Origin: Botrytis cinerea B05.10
Lineage: Eukaryota; Ascomycota; Leotiomycetes; Helotiales; Sclerotiniaceae
NCBI RefSeq assembly: GCF_000143535.2
Contig: NC_037322.1
Location: 1,860,001 to 1,924,000 of the forward strand
DNA: 64,000 bases
Direction of reading: 5' to 3'
Below are positions 39,245 through 51,524 of the stretch, piece by piece; position 1 is the first letter of the stretch; every line of letters starts with the position of its first letter. The notes beneath the pieces are model-generated. The model worked only from the letters and a program-made list of their open reading frames with translations. It was not told the DNA's origin and ran no database searches. Made by a program: the position numbers and the translations under genes.

Positions 39245-42200
39245 GCTGAGGATGTTGTGTTTGTGTACAAAGGTACGTTTATGTACCACTGTAACGATTT
39301 GTGTGACCTGAAAGGTTTGCTCCGAAGCAACTCGTACCAATCGTACGTTGTGTTTCCGACCCGACGATATCAGATTTCGATTGATAAATCAAATGAGAGC
39401 GGGAAAATGATTGGATGATGGATTGGGGGTATTGATGCAGTAGACAGTAATCTATTCGTCGCTGATGTGAATTGAATGGATAAATAAGACCAATTCTATT
39501 CGAGAATGATTCTTTGCAGGTGAGATAAATGTAGATGCAGATGTGGAAGATGTGGGAATCGAATCAATAAATATAAGGCTGAACGAGAAACTAACTCCTC
39601 TTTTTTATTCCTCATTCCTGGCCGGAAATTTATCAGATATATACTCCTATTCTACACAAATTTCCAAGCCATCCGATACATAGCCATATCATTACAATAC
39701 CATAGCCAACATGCCCCATGAAAATGAGCACAAGAAGGATCAATAAACATATGACTCTTCCTCGAAAACCGGTGTCTAATATCTATCGTTCTTTTGCTTA
39801 GCCCAGTACCTGCCTACGAAGCATCCGGGTTTCGAAACAATCATGTACCTTTTCTGCCTTGACTCGATTCGAGCTTCCAATCACAGCCTCAGTCCTGCTG
39901 GGGTATTTGACACTTTGCACTTTTCCTTCGCGGCTCATGGCGTAACCAGGGTGGAAAAGGGATGGTTTCCTAATGATCTCACCGAAGTGGATCCTGGCTG
40001 ATCATCCCGTTGTGCATATTTCTGGTGTAAACTCAATCGCGAGAGGAATTTTTGTTTATTCCTTCCTCCTTTTGTCATCTTCTAAGCATCTAATTACTCG
40101 GAGAAGACCCATTTGCCATTTCCGATGTCTCGAAATCGTAATGTAAAGGGATAGAGAACGAAATTACTTTTCGAGCCCCCAAACTTACTGTACTTTCAAC
40201 CCTTAGCTAGAATCCCAATTCCATGCCCGAATCTTTCGTAAACCATCAAATGATGATGACTCAGTCTCAAACATCCCTTTCCTCAGCTATCTCCTCGTGG
40301 CTTTTCTCACGTCTAATCACGCTGATTGGTTAGCGAACGATTGCAAAAATCATGCCCTTGTTCACACAACCCATCTGACCCCAGGAAAAGAGGCAGTGTT
40401 TGTAGATGTTTCTCTAGCCTTGTCTATATCGTTTTCTTCTTTCCGGACTTTGAATTCGCAAGAATCGTTCGCGATTAGTCAAAAAAACGCCAGGGCAGAC
40501 CGCTAACAGGTCCTCTCAGGGATCAGATTTAGGCTGTGCCTATTCCATGACATAAAATTCCTCGATTGTTAATCAATGATTAGATTTTTAAGCACATCTA
40601 ATTGGGTACTTCGAACACCGTATACGGATTAGGTTAGAAACGCCCAATTCGGCGAAGGTCGGAATTATTTTGGCTACGGTGTCGAGAAGATGGATGCCAT
40701 GGATGGGAATTAAAGTATTTTCCGTTGGGTTAACATTGTACTTACAGATGCTAATATTGTGGGTAGGACGGTTTGAAGTTGGAGGACAAAGTTACGAAGG
40801 CTTGAGCCTCAAAGAGTGGAAACTTTTCTTCTCTTGCTTGTTGGGAGAACGGAATAACGATAGGGATGAGCATGGTGACAAAGTTGTGTATGCACAAAAT
40901 ATCAAAGAAGAAAATTGGAAAGTGGCATGCGAATCAGACAACAGGTCGGTGCGTAAGGTGGTGATGCGGGGTGGCTGCATGAAGGGGGGTACATTTCGAT
41001 TGAACAATTCATTGTTTTTTGTTTGTATATGCAAATGCCCTCCCTTCAATACCTTCGAGATTACTCACACGGTATACCTTTATTATTGTTTTACTTTCTT
41101 GACCAATCTTTGAATCCCCAATTCCTCATTTCCAACGATTAGCCTACCATCCGTCCATAGCACGGGACTCTACATAGAACCACGTACAGTTTTATGACTC
41201 TTTCCCCTTCCCTTTTTCCCCTCTTGCACCCATCCTGCCTATTCTTCACGTGTCAAAAGTCTCAATTGTCTTTTCGGGGTTTGCGAATCGATAGGCTATG
41301 GCAATATAACCCACACTAAGAAACCTAGACTGCAAACTAGTAAACTGCCGAGACGCGAGTTTGACGTCAAATATGCATCGATTAATTGCAGTGTGATGAG
41401 TAAAATGCATTTTCTATCGTTTATTGTTTATGGAGATCAGATGGAGAATAACGACATGCTTTAAAGCTATTGCTTCTACTCGGTGTGTGGCTCATTGTAT
41501 TTCCTTGAGGGACACTGGAAAATCGGTGACTGGAATATCGTCTTGTCAATTAGAATTAGTTTCTGTGAAAACCAGGAATTGACCCCACGGTATTTATTCT
41601 TTTCTTTTTGCATGTACTTCCCCAGAGTCCTTTGCTTACACATCCATAAACCATTAATTAAAATATTATATTACACAACCAGCAACTTTAAGCAAGATAC
41701 AAGCTTAACTCTAACTAACCCGCGTGTCCATGCCGTCAATGTAGAAGCCCGAAGGCAGAACTGTGCAACCCCTCATAACCCCTCACCTAAGCTCTAATGA
41801 TCATCCTTTTTTCGCTTCCCTTTCGAGGCGACTCTTTTAGGTGGGGCACAGATACTCACATATCTCATACCATGAAATGAGTTGAGAGTACATTTGCGTA
41901 TGCCAATTAGCGAGAAGAAAAGACATCGATTTTTGCATTCGATTGTACATACACACAACACTCCCGGTTATAATACAAAGCCGAATGAGCGTCACCAATC
42001 AATAAACGCTGATACCATTTGAAAACATTCGATTGTTTCACAATCTCTCCATCGAAGAACTCAAACTATAAAAAAAAGAAGAGCTACAAACAGAAGCTAA
42101 CTAAAGTTCGGCGGCCAAAATTTGGACCCAAGGTATAAGTGCAAGTGCAACATACAAAACTCAATACATTCAATTGAAAGAATGAAAAACAAGCAGGCTA

Positions 42201-42539
42201 GGTCCAAGCAGCCATAAGGTATCAAAAATTAAAAGTATTCAGTCGCATCGTGAAGAAATCCTCCTCTCTGGTTTTCTGGTTTTCTAAGGATCTTTAGTTT
42301 TTGAGCGTTGGTGCGTGGATGTGGCTTATTGTACGTACATATGATTCGCCGCGCGAGCACTTTCTGTGTCCCCCCTTCTCATCGTCACTCCCAAATATTC
42401 ATACGAAATGAATGACGAGAAAACCTTATGAAAATTCGCCTCTTTCTCGTTGTCGATGAAGTTAAGAACATCGACGTCGCTTTGGATGTTGAATCTGAAT
42501 CCGTAAATCGTGAAATAGACATCGTACCTAACAACCCAC
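39245..42539. other. Long gene-free region
   Basis: 3.3 kb with no gene I can support. It includes the promoter of the 39244 gene at its left end and the 3' region of the 42540 gene at its right. Open frames such as 40670-41113 lack an ATG-led start and any family resemblance. Confidence 0.5.
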
Positions 42540-43175
42540 TCAAACCCCCTCAACACGAAATCCTCTACCCACAATCCACCTTTTCAACTGTCCCAACTTA
42601 TTGTCCTTCTCCGCCAACCATCTGTTTCTCTCACTGATCTTACCATCCATAACTTTGATTAACTCCATCAGCCTCTCAATCTCGGCAACTTTATCTTCAA
42701 GTCTTTCTTTTAAGCCCCCTTCATTCAGAATTCCTCTTCCAGTCAACCCCCTTCTCATTAATCTAACCCTCTCCTCCGCCTTCTCACCTCTAGACTCAGC
42801 TCTTTCCCTCTTCCCCTCCAGCTTCGCAACCCTTTCTTCAAGATACTCGATATCCTCACTCTTTCTCTCACTTTCCCTTCTCAGAACCTCTTTATCTCCC
42901 TTAAGTACATGGACTATATCTCGCAAGGCACTATTATCAGAAATCAATTGCCAGTTTCTGCTCTCTGCAAGTGCGAGTTCTGTTTTGAGTGATTCGGCAA
43001 CAGCTTGTAGTTCGGCATTGCGGTCTTCGAGGTCGCTTGCTAATTCATGAACCATAGTGCGGGATTGGGAGGTGGAGCGACGATGAGAGTTCGAGTTTGA
43101 GCGAAAAATGATGCGTTCGTGGCCTTGATGATCGCGTTCGAAGAATCCACGTGAGCGAGGGCGATCGTAGGACAT
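42540..43175 (-). CDS. Coiled-coil protein (211 aa)
   Basis: Single exon, ATG at 43175, stop at 42540-42542. After a basic Arg/Ser-rich N-terminus (about 40 residues), residues about 42-200 form almost continuous coiled coil: HELASDLEDRNAELQAVAES, then LRDIVHVLKGDKEVLRRESE, EDIEYLEERVAKLEGKRERA, and ERLEDK-type heptads near the end. There is no membrane segment or enzyme motif. No family name recognised; the layout is like the coil of the 38105-39244 protein, though direct homology is not obvious. Its role as a scaffold or structural component is inference. Confidence 0.75.
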   Translation of the reverse strand: MSYDRPRSRGFFERDHQGHERIIFRSNSNSHRRSTSQSRTMVHELASDLEDRNAELQAVAESLKTELALAESRNWQLISDNSALRDIVHVLKGDKEVLRRESERKSEDIEYLEERVAKLEGKRERAESRGEKAEERVRLMRRGLTGRGILNEGGLKERLEDKVAEIERLMELIKVMDGKISERNRWLAEKDNKLGQLKRWIVGRGFRVEGV

Positions 43176-45993
43176 TTATGTTGTGACTTTGGGTTTGCGG
43201 ATTGAGAATTTGGGGATCAAATAGCAGATGAAGAAGAATATTTGATATATTCAAGGAGATTGGTGGAAGATGTGAATCGAAGAGACTTGATCACCACCAG
43301 TGATCCAATAATTCCTTAAAGATAGGTAGAAAATTGATGGGAATGGCCAAATATGCAAGTAAGTATGACCTGCAGCTTTAGAAGCGCGTATGTATGTATG
43401 TATGTATGTATGTGTAGAAACAGTATTGGATAATGCACTTTTCGGATTGTTCAATTAGAAGAGAGAGGCTTATAATATATGTATAGTTGCCTACATCAAG
43501 AGAGCTCACGCGCGTAATAGTTCAGGCATAGGCAAATTGCAAGATTTGTCTAGCACATCTCACAAATATCAAATTTTCACACAGCCTTGTGAAACATCAT
43601 GTGGCAAGATATGATTGTTTTTGTCATAATCTAGATCCGAATAGAAACTACAGAACAAGATTAACAAGGCTATGAAAACACGAAAGAGGATTCCGGAGTA
43701 TTGTAGAAGAGATTGGCGGCTTCGGCGTCAATTCTTTCTTATGCGAGGTGAGAGCCGAGATGGAGAAACGCCTCATTTGAATTACTTCATTCCGCATCTC
43801 ATCCGATCTCATCCATGCTTGACAAAGCGATTTATCCGTCCGTGTGTCATATGTGAGTCCGACTGGAGAGAAACTTCTCGTCACATCTTCATTGAAACGT
43901 CTAAAAATGGGGACAAGGAGCATGGCAAAGAGAAATGTCTCACTTGCCTTGTAATACCTAACCTCTTACCAACTTCTCCATCCTTCCTGCATATCAAGAA
44001 ATTATGCATGCCCAACAGGCTTCTTCTCCCCTATACAGAAACACAACTCCTGTCGTACGAAGGTCCCCCAAAAGTACCAGCCACTCAGCTGTCCAAGGAT
44101 AATGGTTCGCTCAGAGGAATTTACCCCTCTCGTACAATTGCGGGAGCTAAAGCTTCATCATATCCAATGACGCTTTTCAGTAACTTTGACCCAAAACGAA
44201 AACTGTTAGAGCATGACCTTCTGTGTGACCAACTTTCGAGCCTCTAAATTACCAGAATGTGGAGTGGCTGTGCGGCCCCCAAATATAAGGCTGAGGCGTA
44301 ATAATTTTCGAAATAACCCGACATCGTTTGAATAATGTCTTGCAAAACAATCTCCCAGGGAAGCTTGGCTTCTCAAAGTGCAAATGCTGATGTCAGATTT
44401 CCCACAGCATCATTCCACTTTCGGAACTTTTCAAACCAGCCACTTCACAAGATGAGATCCTAAATCTTTCAGCCACATGTTGGTTTATCGTCACGATGCA
44501 ATCTTAACGTTATTGAAAAGGCATTGAATGATTTGATGGCTTGCAAATATGGCTGGAAATGCGGCGGAGTGACCCAGACCCTGTTGCCCAGAGTGGACTA
44601 AGTAGTCAGAACCAAAAAACGGACCAGACATGGAAAACGTGGTATGATAGAGGGGAAATCTCTGCAAGGCAGAGTTTGTGAAGGCTGGACGAATGTGAGA
44701 CTCGGATGCAATGATGAATAGAATCGGAATAGTTCAGGATACGTGATGACGTTTCCTGTGCTAGAGAAGAGGTTTCATTCTGCGTTGAGTGAGCGCGAGG
44801 ACCATTCTTTGCTGGGAAGTTATTATGTTGGGCACCAACCGATTCAATCAAGCCGGCGGATCAAAATGTTGTTGAACAAAAAAATCTAGACAAGTTTGTT
44901 CTGGAAGCATGGGATGTGGGTGGATGGATGAGGCTGTACTCTTTCTCAGCGCATCAAACATGAGTGCGAAAACCTAGAGATCGTTGCATAAGCCACACGT
45001 GATTGAAGAATAATTATGCACCCACAAGGCACACGCAACGAATGCATAAACCCCTCAATGCATAGACAGCACAACAACACCCACACGAGAATTCAAATCT
45101 TACATACATACAACACGCCTATTCAGATCAGCCACCGACTTCCCAATGTGAAGATCTATCCCACTTCAAGTTCGTATATGTCTAGCGGTCAAGCGGCTAG
45201 TTATGCAAAACAAACGCTGAGTATCGGATGAGCTGCCGTGATTCTTTATCCTATACTATACAGATTATTAAGGCACTTGCATTGTGGTACTGTCCTGTCA
45301 TCTTATCTTTTGTAAGATGGTAGGGGATGCGGCCGCAAGCGGTCATCATCTAGACTGAAGCTTTCTTGGAGAGGCTCTTGTAACAATCCGGGGAAGCCAG
45401 CTAAAAGTCATAAAAGTCGACCTTGTTGCCGCTAATCCACATTACCATTACCGCTGCACTGATGCGGGCTAAGAGCGGGTGGATTAGAAACCGCATGCAC
45501 TTCGCCCTGATTGAGATGTCAGCAATATTTGTAATATGGGTTCGCAGTAGTTTTGCATATTATTAGGCGGTGAATCTATTTATCCTATTCGCCTCATGAA
45601 TTTTCCATCTAGAGTCTGAATGGCAAGCTCTCTTTTACCCGGGTGCACGTGGAAGTTTGAGCAACGATACTACTGATTGGACGAAAAAACCAAAGGGGCT
45701 ACGCGAGGATTGACTAAGGATTATTCGAGCTAAGTTATCAGAAGATTGAGCGGATGTTCTCGAGCAATGAGCAGCCTTCAAGTCCCAAACAAACCCTTGA
45801 AAAGCAAGTAGCTTCCTCAGTCTAACGTATCATGCCATTTTTCGGTGTCTCAATCGACTATCTGCAGGTATAGATTGCTCCACAGCACTGTGCTCTTAAA
45901 ATATTCTTAGGAAGTGTAGAATTGACAATCTGCCTGCAACAACTATACTGGCAAGAAGTGGTGCTACCTACCAAGTATCTCGGATTACATCAC
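43176..45993. other. Gene-poor region with a TATG microsatellite
   Basis: No gene I can support. A TATG repeat lies at about 43388-43414. A 191-codon frame at 43672-44247 (ATG start) is the longest; it has scattered Cys and basic residues but no recognisable domain, so it is listed as a rejected candidate. Confidence 0.45.
43388..43414 (+). repeat. (GTAT)n microsatellite
   Basis: About six copies of GTAT in the region upstream of the 43175 coiled-coil gene. Confidence 0.9.
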
Positions 45994-46872
45994 TCAGACC
46001 TCTCTTGATCCGTCCACCCACAGCTTCCTTACAAACCCCCAGTAAGCTCCCTCGCCTCTCTCACCTCTAAACATCTGCGCATGCTTTGCTCCAACCATCT
46101 TGATTCTCTCAACCCTATACCCCTTCAGAGAACCCACTTCCCCATGCTCCTCCACGTCTTGCCACTCAATTACTTCATCTTCCTCGCTATAAATATACCC
46201 CCTGGTAGCTTCCTTCCTTACCAACTTCTCATCATTCAGCCCCTCCAATGGTCCCCTCACCAGATCTCTCCATATCCAATGCGGACTATAATGTACGACA
46301 AAGCACACTATCGACGCAGCTAGAATAGCAGCAACCGCTAGGGGTATGTACAATAACCAAGGAAGTTTGGCACCAGGCACATGAAGAAGCGCGTGCAAAT
46401 CTCGCTTAAACCTAGGGAGAGATGGACAGGAATCATATATGATGCTGGATATAGGAAGCGGTTTTTGTTTCAGAGATTGATATAACCCAGCGACTCCGTA
46501 AAATCGTTTAGCGCCTCCATTGCTAATGCAATGGACTAATAACTTTGCGTCTTGATCAGATGATTCGGAGAATAAAGCATCAATAACAGGAGCGATGTCT
46601 TTACGTCGTTGAGCTTCGGATTGGAGAAGGAACTGAGAAGTCTTCATAGTACACAGGACGATGCGGGAGAGGGGGAAGAGATTGGTATAATAGGTGGTGT
46701 AGTAAGAGATATGCTTTGGAGCGGCATTGTTCCAGCTGCAAAGGAGGATGGTGGATGGATCAGACGGGGGTGGTGCGGTGGCGCTGGCGGGTGAGTAGAG
46801 ATACACGCAGGGTGATAGTCTGTTGAAAGCAGAGAGGGGTTTTGGTTGTACCATTTTTGTTGCACTTGCCAT
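45994..46872 (-). CDS. DUF829/TMEM53-type alpha/beta-hydrolase-like protein
   Basis: Single exon of 292 residues from ATG 46872 (MASATKMVQPKPL). After an N-terminal block, STILLCSWNNAAPKHISYYT matches the usual opening of this family (xxCSWxxAxxKHxxKY). LVHCISNGGAKRF is the equivalent of the HxFSNGG element around the nucleophile elbow of the alpha/beta-hydrolase fold, and SSIIYDSCP matches the following DSCPG/S block. KLPWLLYIPLAVAAILAASI followed by VCFVV is a single transmembrane helix. The C-terminal region reads YIYSEEDEVIEWQDVEEH and KHAQMFRGE; the family usually has a Y/SxxD...W...VEEH and SxHxxHxxxD pattern, so the final His block is partly altered (AKHAQMFRGE). Related fungal proteins are near indole-diterpene genes (PaxU-type), but no biosynthetic genes are seen here. 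Endomembrane or nuclear-envelope location is inferred. Confidence 0.8.
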   Translation of the reverse strand: MASATKMVQPKPLSAFNRLSPCVYLYSPASATAPPPSDPSTILLCSWNNAAPKHISYYTTYYTNLFPLSRIVLCTMKTSQFLLQSEAQRRKDIAPVIDALFSESSDQDAKLLVHCISNGGAKRFYGVAGLYQSLKQKPLPISSIIYDSCPSLPRFKRDLHALLHVPGAKLPWLLYIPLAVAAILAASIVCFVVHYSPHWIWRDLVRGPLEGLNDEKLVRKEATRGYIYSEEDEVIEWQDVEEHGEVGSLKGYRVERIKMVGAKHAQMFRGERGEGAYWGFVRKLWVDGSREV

Positions 46873-49800
46873 CTCAGCTGGAATTATTGATATAGTATAC
46901 AGATGTGAGCGGATAAAAGATATTAAAGAAGAAAGTTCGCAGGATGATAATTCTTTCACTTGAAATTTATACCGTTCCGTGAATCCGACGACTAGGCGAT
47001 TGAACGAAAAAAAAACTTTTCAAACCCAGGCTGACCAAGACTGCCAACGCGGCAGTTTTAATGAAGGGGTCCTCATGTTCAAGAATCCCGAATTTGTTGA
47101 GCAACGGGTTTGCCCCAGTTTGGTGACACTCCCGATACGTGCGTATCACCGGCTCGAAAGCGGGTCTTTCGTTGTCATACCGAGGTCCGTGGTTTTGTAT
47201 GGGAAGAAATGATATACGAGTTCATCAACATACATACTGACATCGGCGCGCGCTGATAATGAGATAACGACGACGGTCTAATTCGATCTTTGTAACCGAA
47301 GATTGATCATTCTAGATATGGCCTACGAAGTCACTGAAGCTTTCCTCTGGCACAACAAATTTCTTGGAAGCTGGAACTGGAGATCTCAAAAGGCCAGCTT
47401 TTGAGATTAATTCAAGGAAAATACGGATTCTTTCAATAATTATGCAGAATTATCAAGCGATGTTACGCACACATCGATCAATTGACCTTTTTGGGACTGG
47501 ATTGGGGAAATCGCTGAAGCTTACATAAGCTAGACTTCAATTTCATGGTCATTATATTGAACGTCAAATCAACTTCAATATCAGAACAATCAGCATGAAC
47601 TCGAACCTTTTCCGGATGCACTCTGTATCTATATTCTCCTAAAAATCGGCTTCTAGTGTCTTGGGAGTCCAGATACAAGCTTGTCGCATACCCACACCAT
47701 CTCTCAATTTTTAGTCCGAGGAATTATATGAGTCGTCCAACAGAAGCAGAATGCTGTCTGGAATCACAATCAAGAATAGCGCCTGGAACAGCAAACAAGA
47801 AATAGAAGGTGAATTTATAAAGGGTATCGAGATTCTAAACGGGGCTCGTTATCCTATCATATATCGATGCATACACAAAGGTAGACGAGAATTTCTCCGG
47901 TAGCAGACAAGTTTATTGCAAGGTTATTATTCTATATCATTGTAGCATCTGTGGTATCAAAAGACCTAGATACCTATTCCTTGTATCTTTCACCGCTTTT
48001 GTAACATAGGGGCTGACACCAATGAGACTCTGGATGGTTTTGGAATTACATGTTTCGGCAGGAGTATTTGATGCGAAGATACACCCCAAGAACTTAAGTC
48101 TAGAGGTCTAGATGGGGATGATATGACCTTTTCGTAGGAAGAGGAGTATCTCACTGGATTCTAGAAAGTGATGAATGGAAAGAATGCGGTCTCTTTTAGG
48201 CTGAACAGAGAAAGTTTTTTGATTTAGATCTAGCATTATGGATGAGCTATTGAGGTAGAAGCGATATATAGAAGTACTTACCAGATATTGGCTATTGCTA
48301 AAGGTGTACCAAATTTTGGATCCCTGCCTCCAAGCTATTGCTATCAAATTGAAACTGCATGGCTCAGTACTCGAAATAAAACCCCAATCAAAAAAATTCA
48401 GGGGTTTTAGTCCAACGATAATGCTCTGATTCTTGAATGGCTGGAACAAAGTTGTTCAGATGCAATCATGCCCAGCCATTTCATCACCCAGATCGCAGAT
48501 GGGCAAGCCCAGCTTGATTAGGATGGTACAAAATTGTACAATGAAGTAGATAAATGTGGCGAGTAGGATTATGGATACGATGACAGGTGATTGGGGAATA
48601 TATGAAAGCATCATTTGTTTGACGATGAATCTCGCATGTAACAAATTGATGAACTCCGAATCAGAGAAAGGACTTTAATATCATCATTATATATCAAGAG
48701 AAATTATACGGCAATGATGTGACTGTCAGGGAGCTTTACTAGCTAGCGAGGTGCTAGACATTCAGCACCGTAGTCGAAGTGCTATTTTTTTTGTAAATTG
48801 AGAGATATCAAGAATTGCTAACAACAGACTGGAATACTTATACATATCATTGCCGAGTTTATACCTACAAATACGTTAGCTAATCAACAACAAAGATTCC
48901 GAAGTATCGAGGGTAAAGCTGCATCTGATGACACCACTCAAAAGAGCGCACTCGCTTAATTATCAACGTCGAAATTGTAGACTGATTGAAGATGAGGTTA
49001 AAAAATTACAGTAGTCTCTGTTATAGAGAAAAATGTGGGAGTGCTGATTAGCATACATCGTGACTGACCTACTTGAATATGACATTGGAAGGAGTGTGAT
49101 AATGACACCGTCAATTGCAGGTTTTACGAGAAGCAATCTCCACAGACTATTCCCTTACCAACGAGAAAGCATTTATCGACTGTTCTCAAAGTAGTCACAT
49201 CAGATAAGCAGGTTATAACAAATCAGAACGCTACACGATCTTCATACACTCGATTGTCTGATCTGAAATATGGTAAAAAATTACTTACCAGGTTTTCATA
49301 TTGTTGTGATCTTGACCGCGTTCTTAAAATCGCTCTCGTTCCATTAGTCTCATAGCAAGCTGAAAACGGTTCTTGCGATATATTATATGGCAGCTTTAAT
49401 ACAGTCAATTTCGAGTTGGGGAATTCTTAAAGCTGACAACAACAGCCTACCTGACAGTGAAAGGCACAAAATGGCAGTGACAGGACTTGGTCTAGAGATT
49501 GGATAAGTACAAATGACAGTATACGCTCACCGGACAGTAAATAATTTTATTTGAAGTCGCACAGCTGATGGAATAGCCACTTGCGACTTCGCTGCCTTGG
49601 CTGTAGGTTTATTTCGCTATTGCAAACCGGATACCTCATTTTTATCTTCCAATGCAAAGTCCTTATACAGCACCCAGAAAATATGTTTCCCAGGCCCGTA
49701 GAGATCATTTAAATAATTCGCAGTGAGTGAGCGACATAAGTCCTACTCGACTCTGGAAGTCTTTACGAATGATTCACTTCCCACCTAGTCAAAACCTCAT

Positions 49801-51524
49801 CCTGAATCATCAATAACTTCTATTCTCCCGTATTTATAAGTCAGACCTTCTGCAGTCAGAATCAATCAAGTAGTGAAAAATTGATCACGATATAGACATA
49901 TGTTGTGGTAGGTTCACGTTGTAGACTCAAAACTCGGATCAACTTCCCTCGAAAGACTTCCTGAAGACATTCGCTTTCTTGGGATGAATGTACCATATGC
50001 CAATGACTGACGAAACAGCGGGTTAAATAAAAAGACAATAACTCATTGCCAATAAGAGCTCAAGGGAAAGGACGATAACACTGAGCCACGAATATCGTCA
50101 CAAACTTTATATTCCTTACCGAGAATCCCGATACTTATCAGTCCCAGATTTCTAACCAAGGCCACGAAAGATAGCCCTAGTAGAAAGAACAGCAAACTCT
50201 TCAAAACTTAAGATGCTTTGTTTTTCATCCATCCATATGTTTTGTTGTAGTTCCAATGCCCTAATTACACAACCATTTTATACTTGTGGAAATCCCTTCC
50301 AAACAAGTCTCACTTCCTAGACCACATCAAAATGACATCATCCGATCCTCCCCACTCCATACCCACAAGATATCCGGTGCAGCACCCTCATGACTAGCAA
50401 AAGGACAAAAGATGATTCACTGCTAGCTCTACACTTTGAACCATCTTGTATTCCATATGCTTCCTTTAAAAAAGGTCGGTAACATCCTCAATCAGAAAAC
50501 GAACACTCCCTGAAGTAATAAGACATATAACCTATGAATGTGAAGTGTGGCCCATGAGCTACATTCTACTTTGGCATGTTAAGATAGTGATCTCGCCACT
50601 TCTTGGTGCCAGAGGCAATACTCCACAAACTGCTTATCAGAAACGTCGAATGATAATATGAAATAGAGAAACGACAAAAGGAACGCCAAAGACAACAAGA
50701 TTACAACAAGATGATAGAGATAGAACTTGCACATCAGATAATCGGGCAAGTCTCCCCCAAGAATCTCAGTAGCGGAACCAGTATAAAACTCCGCGCCTCC
50801 TGTATTATAGTTAATTAAAGGCGGGAGGACATAGAGTGCGTGGCTTTCGTATATTAGTCATCCATGGACATAGGTTAGAGACAAATAGATGGACGGGAAA
50901 TTTTGTGTAGTATTTAATTCTCCTAGTTCCGAGTGTAGGGTCTAGAAAATGGACAAGTGTGAGGAGTTTTGGTAATCGCACCAAGCATGTGAGAGCATGT
51001 TATACATTTGATCATAGTAACCGCAGACAACACAGTTCTCTTTTTAGAGCATAGGTGTTAAGCCTATCAACGAATGCATCAATGAGAAGAAGACTAATGG
51101 AATGACCTCACAATTTTGCTACGTAATACTAGATCAGACACGACACCCAATTTGGAAGCCGTGTAATTGTATTCAGGTCAAAACCTCCTACCCCTAAGAA
51201 CCAATACTTCCTAGCTCTCCACCCTCCCCCCCTCTCACCGTCATCTATGGCCTTGCGCGCATGCTCGTAACCTATGCTTCTTCTATACATAATCACATCA
51301 CTATGAGCTTCAGACCAAAATTTGGCAAGCTGAGAATAAACTCAGGTGCTGCTTTGTATGTTATTCTTGGGCTTTTGTAGCCTTCGAGACACTTTGATGG
51401 GTACTCCCAATGACGCATTGAAGTCTCGTATACCCGATAATGGCTCATGTTTTCAATAGATTGGCGAAGCATCGCTAGAAAATTTCGAGAATTCATTGAA
51501 CCATCGTTCTGAATAATGAAAGCT
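46873..51524. other. Longest gene-free region of the window (4.6 kb)
   Basis: No reading frame above about 115 codons and no recognisable domain. On the minus strand several sites resemble fungal introns (CTGGTAAGTA at about 48285 and 49290, branch-like GCTAAC then TTTGTAG near 48870), but no exon between them is protein-like. It could contain an intron-containing non-coding RNA or degraded repeats; neither can be shown. Confidence 0.45.

Noticed and set aside
40670..41113. 147-codon plus-strand frame
   Set aside because: Starts at TTG; the internal sequence is not protein-like and there is no family match.
43672..44247. 191-codon plus-strand frame
   Set aside because: Starts with ATG but its composition is irregular and no domain is recognised; isolated, so I treat it as chance unless transcribed.
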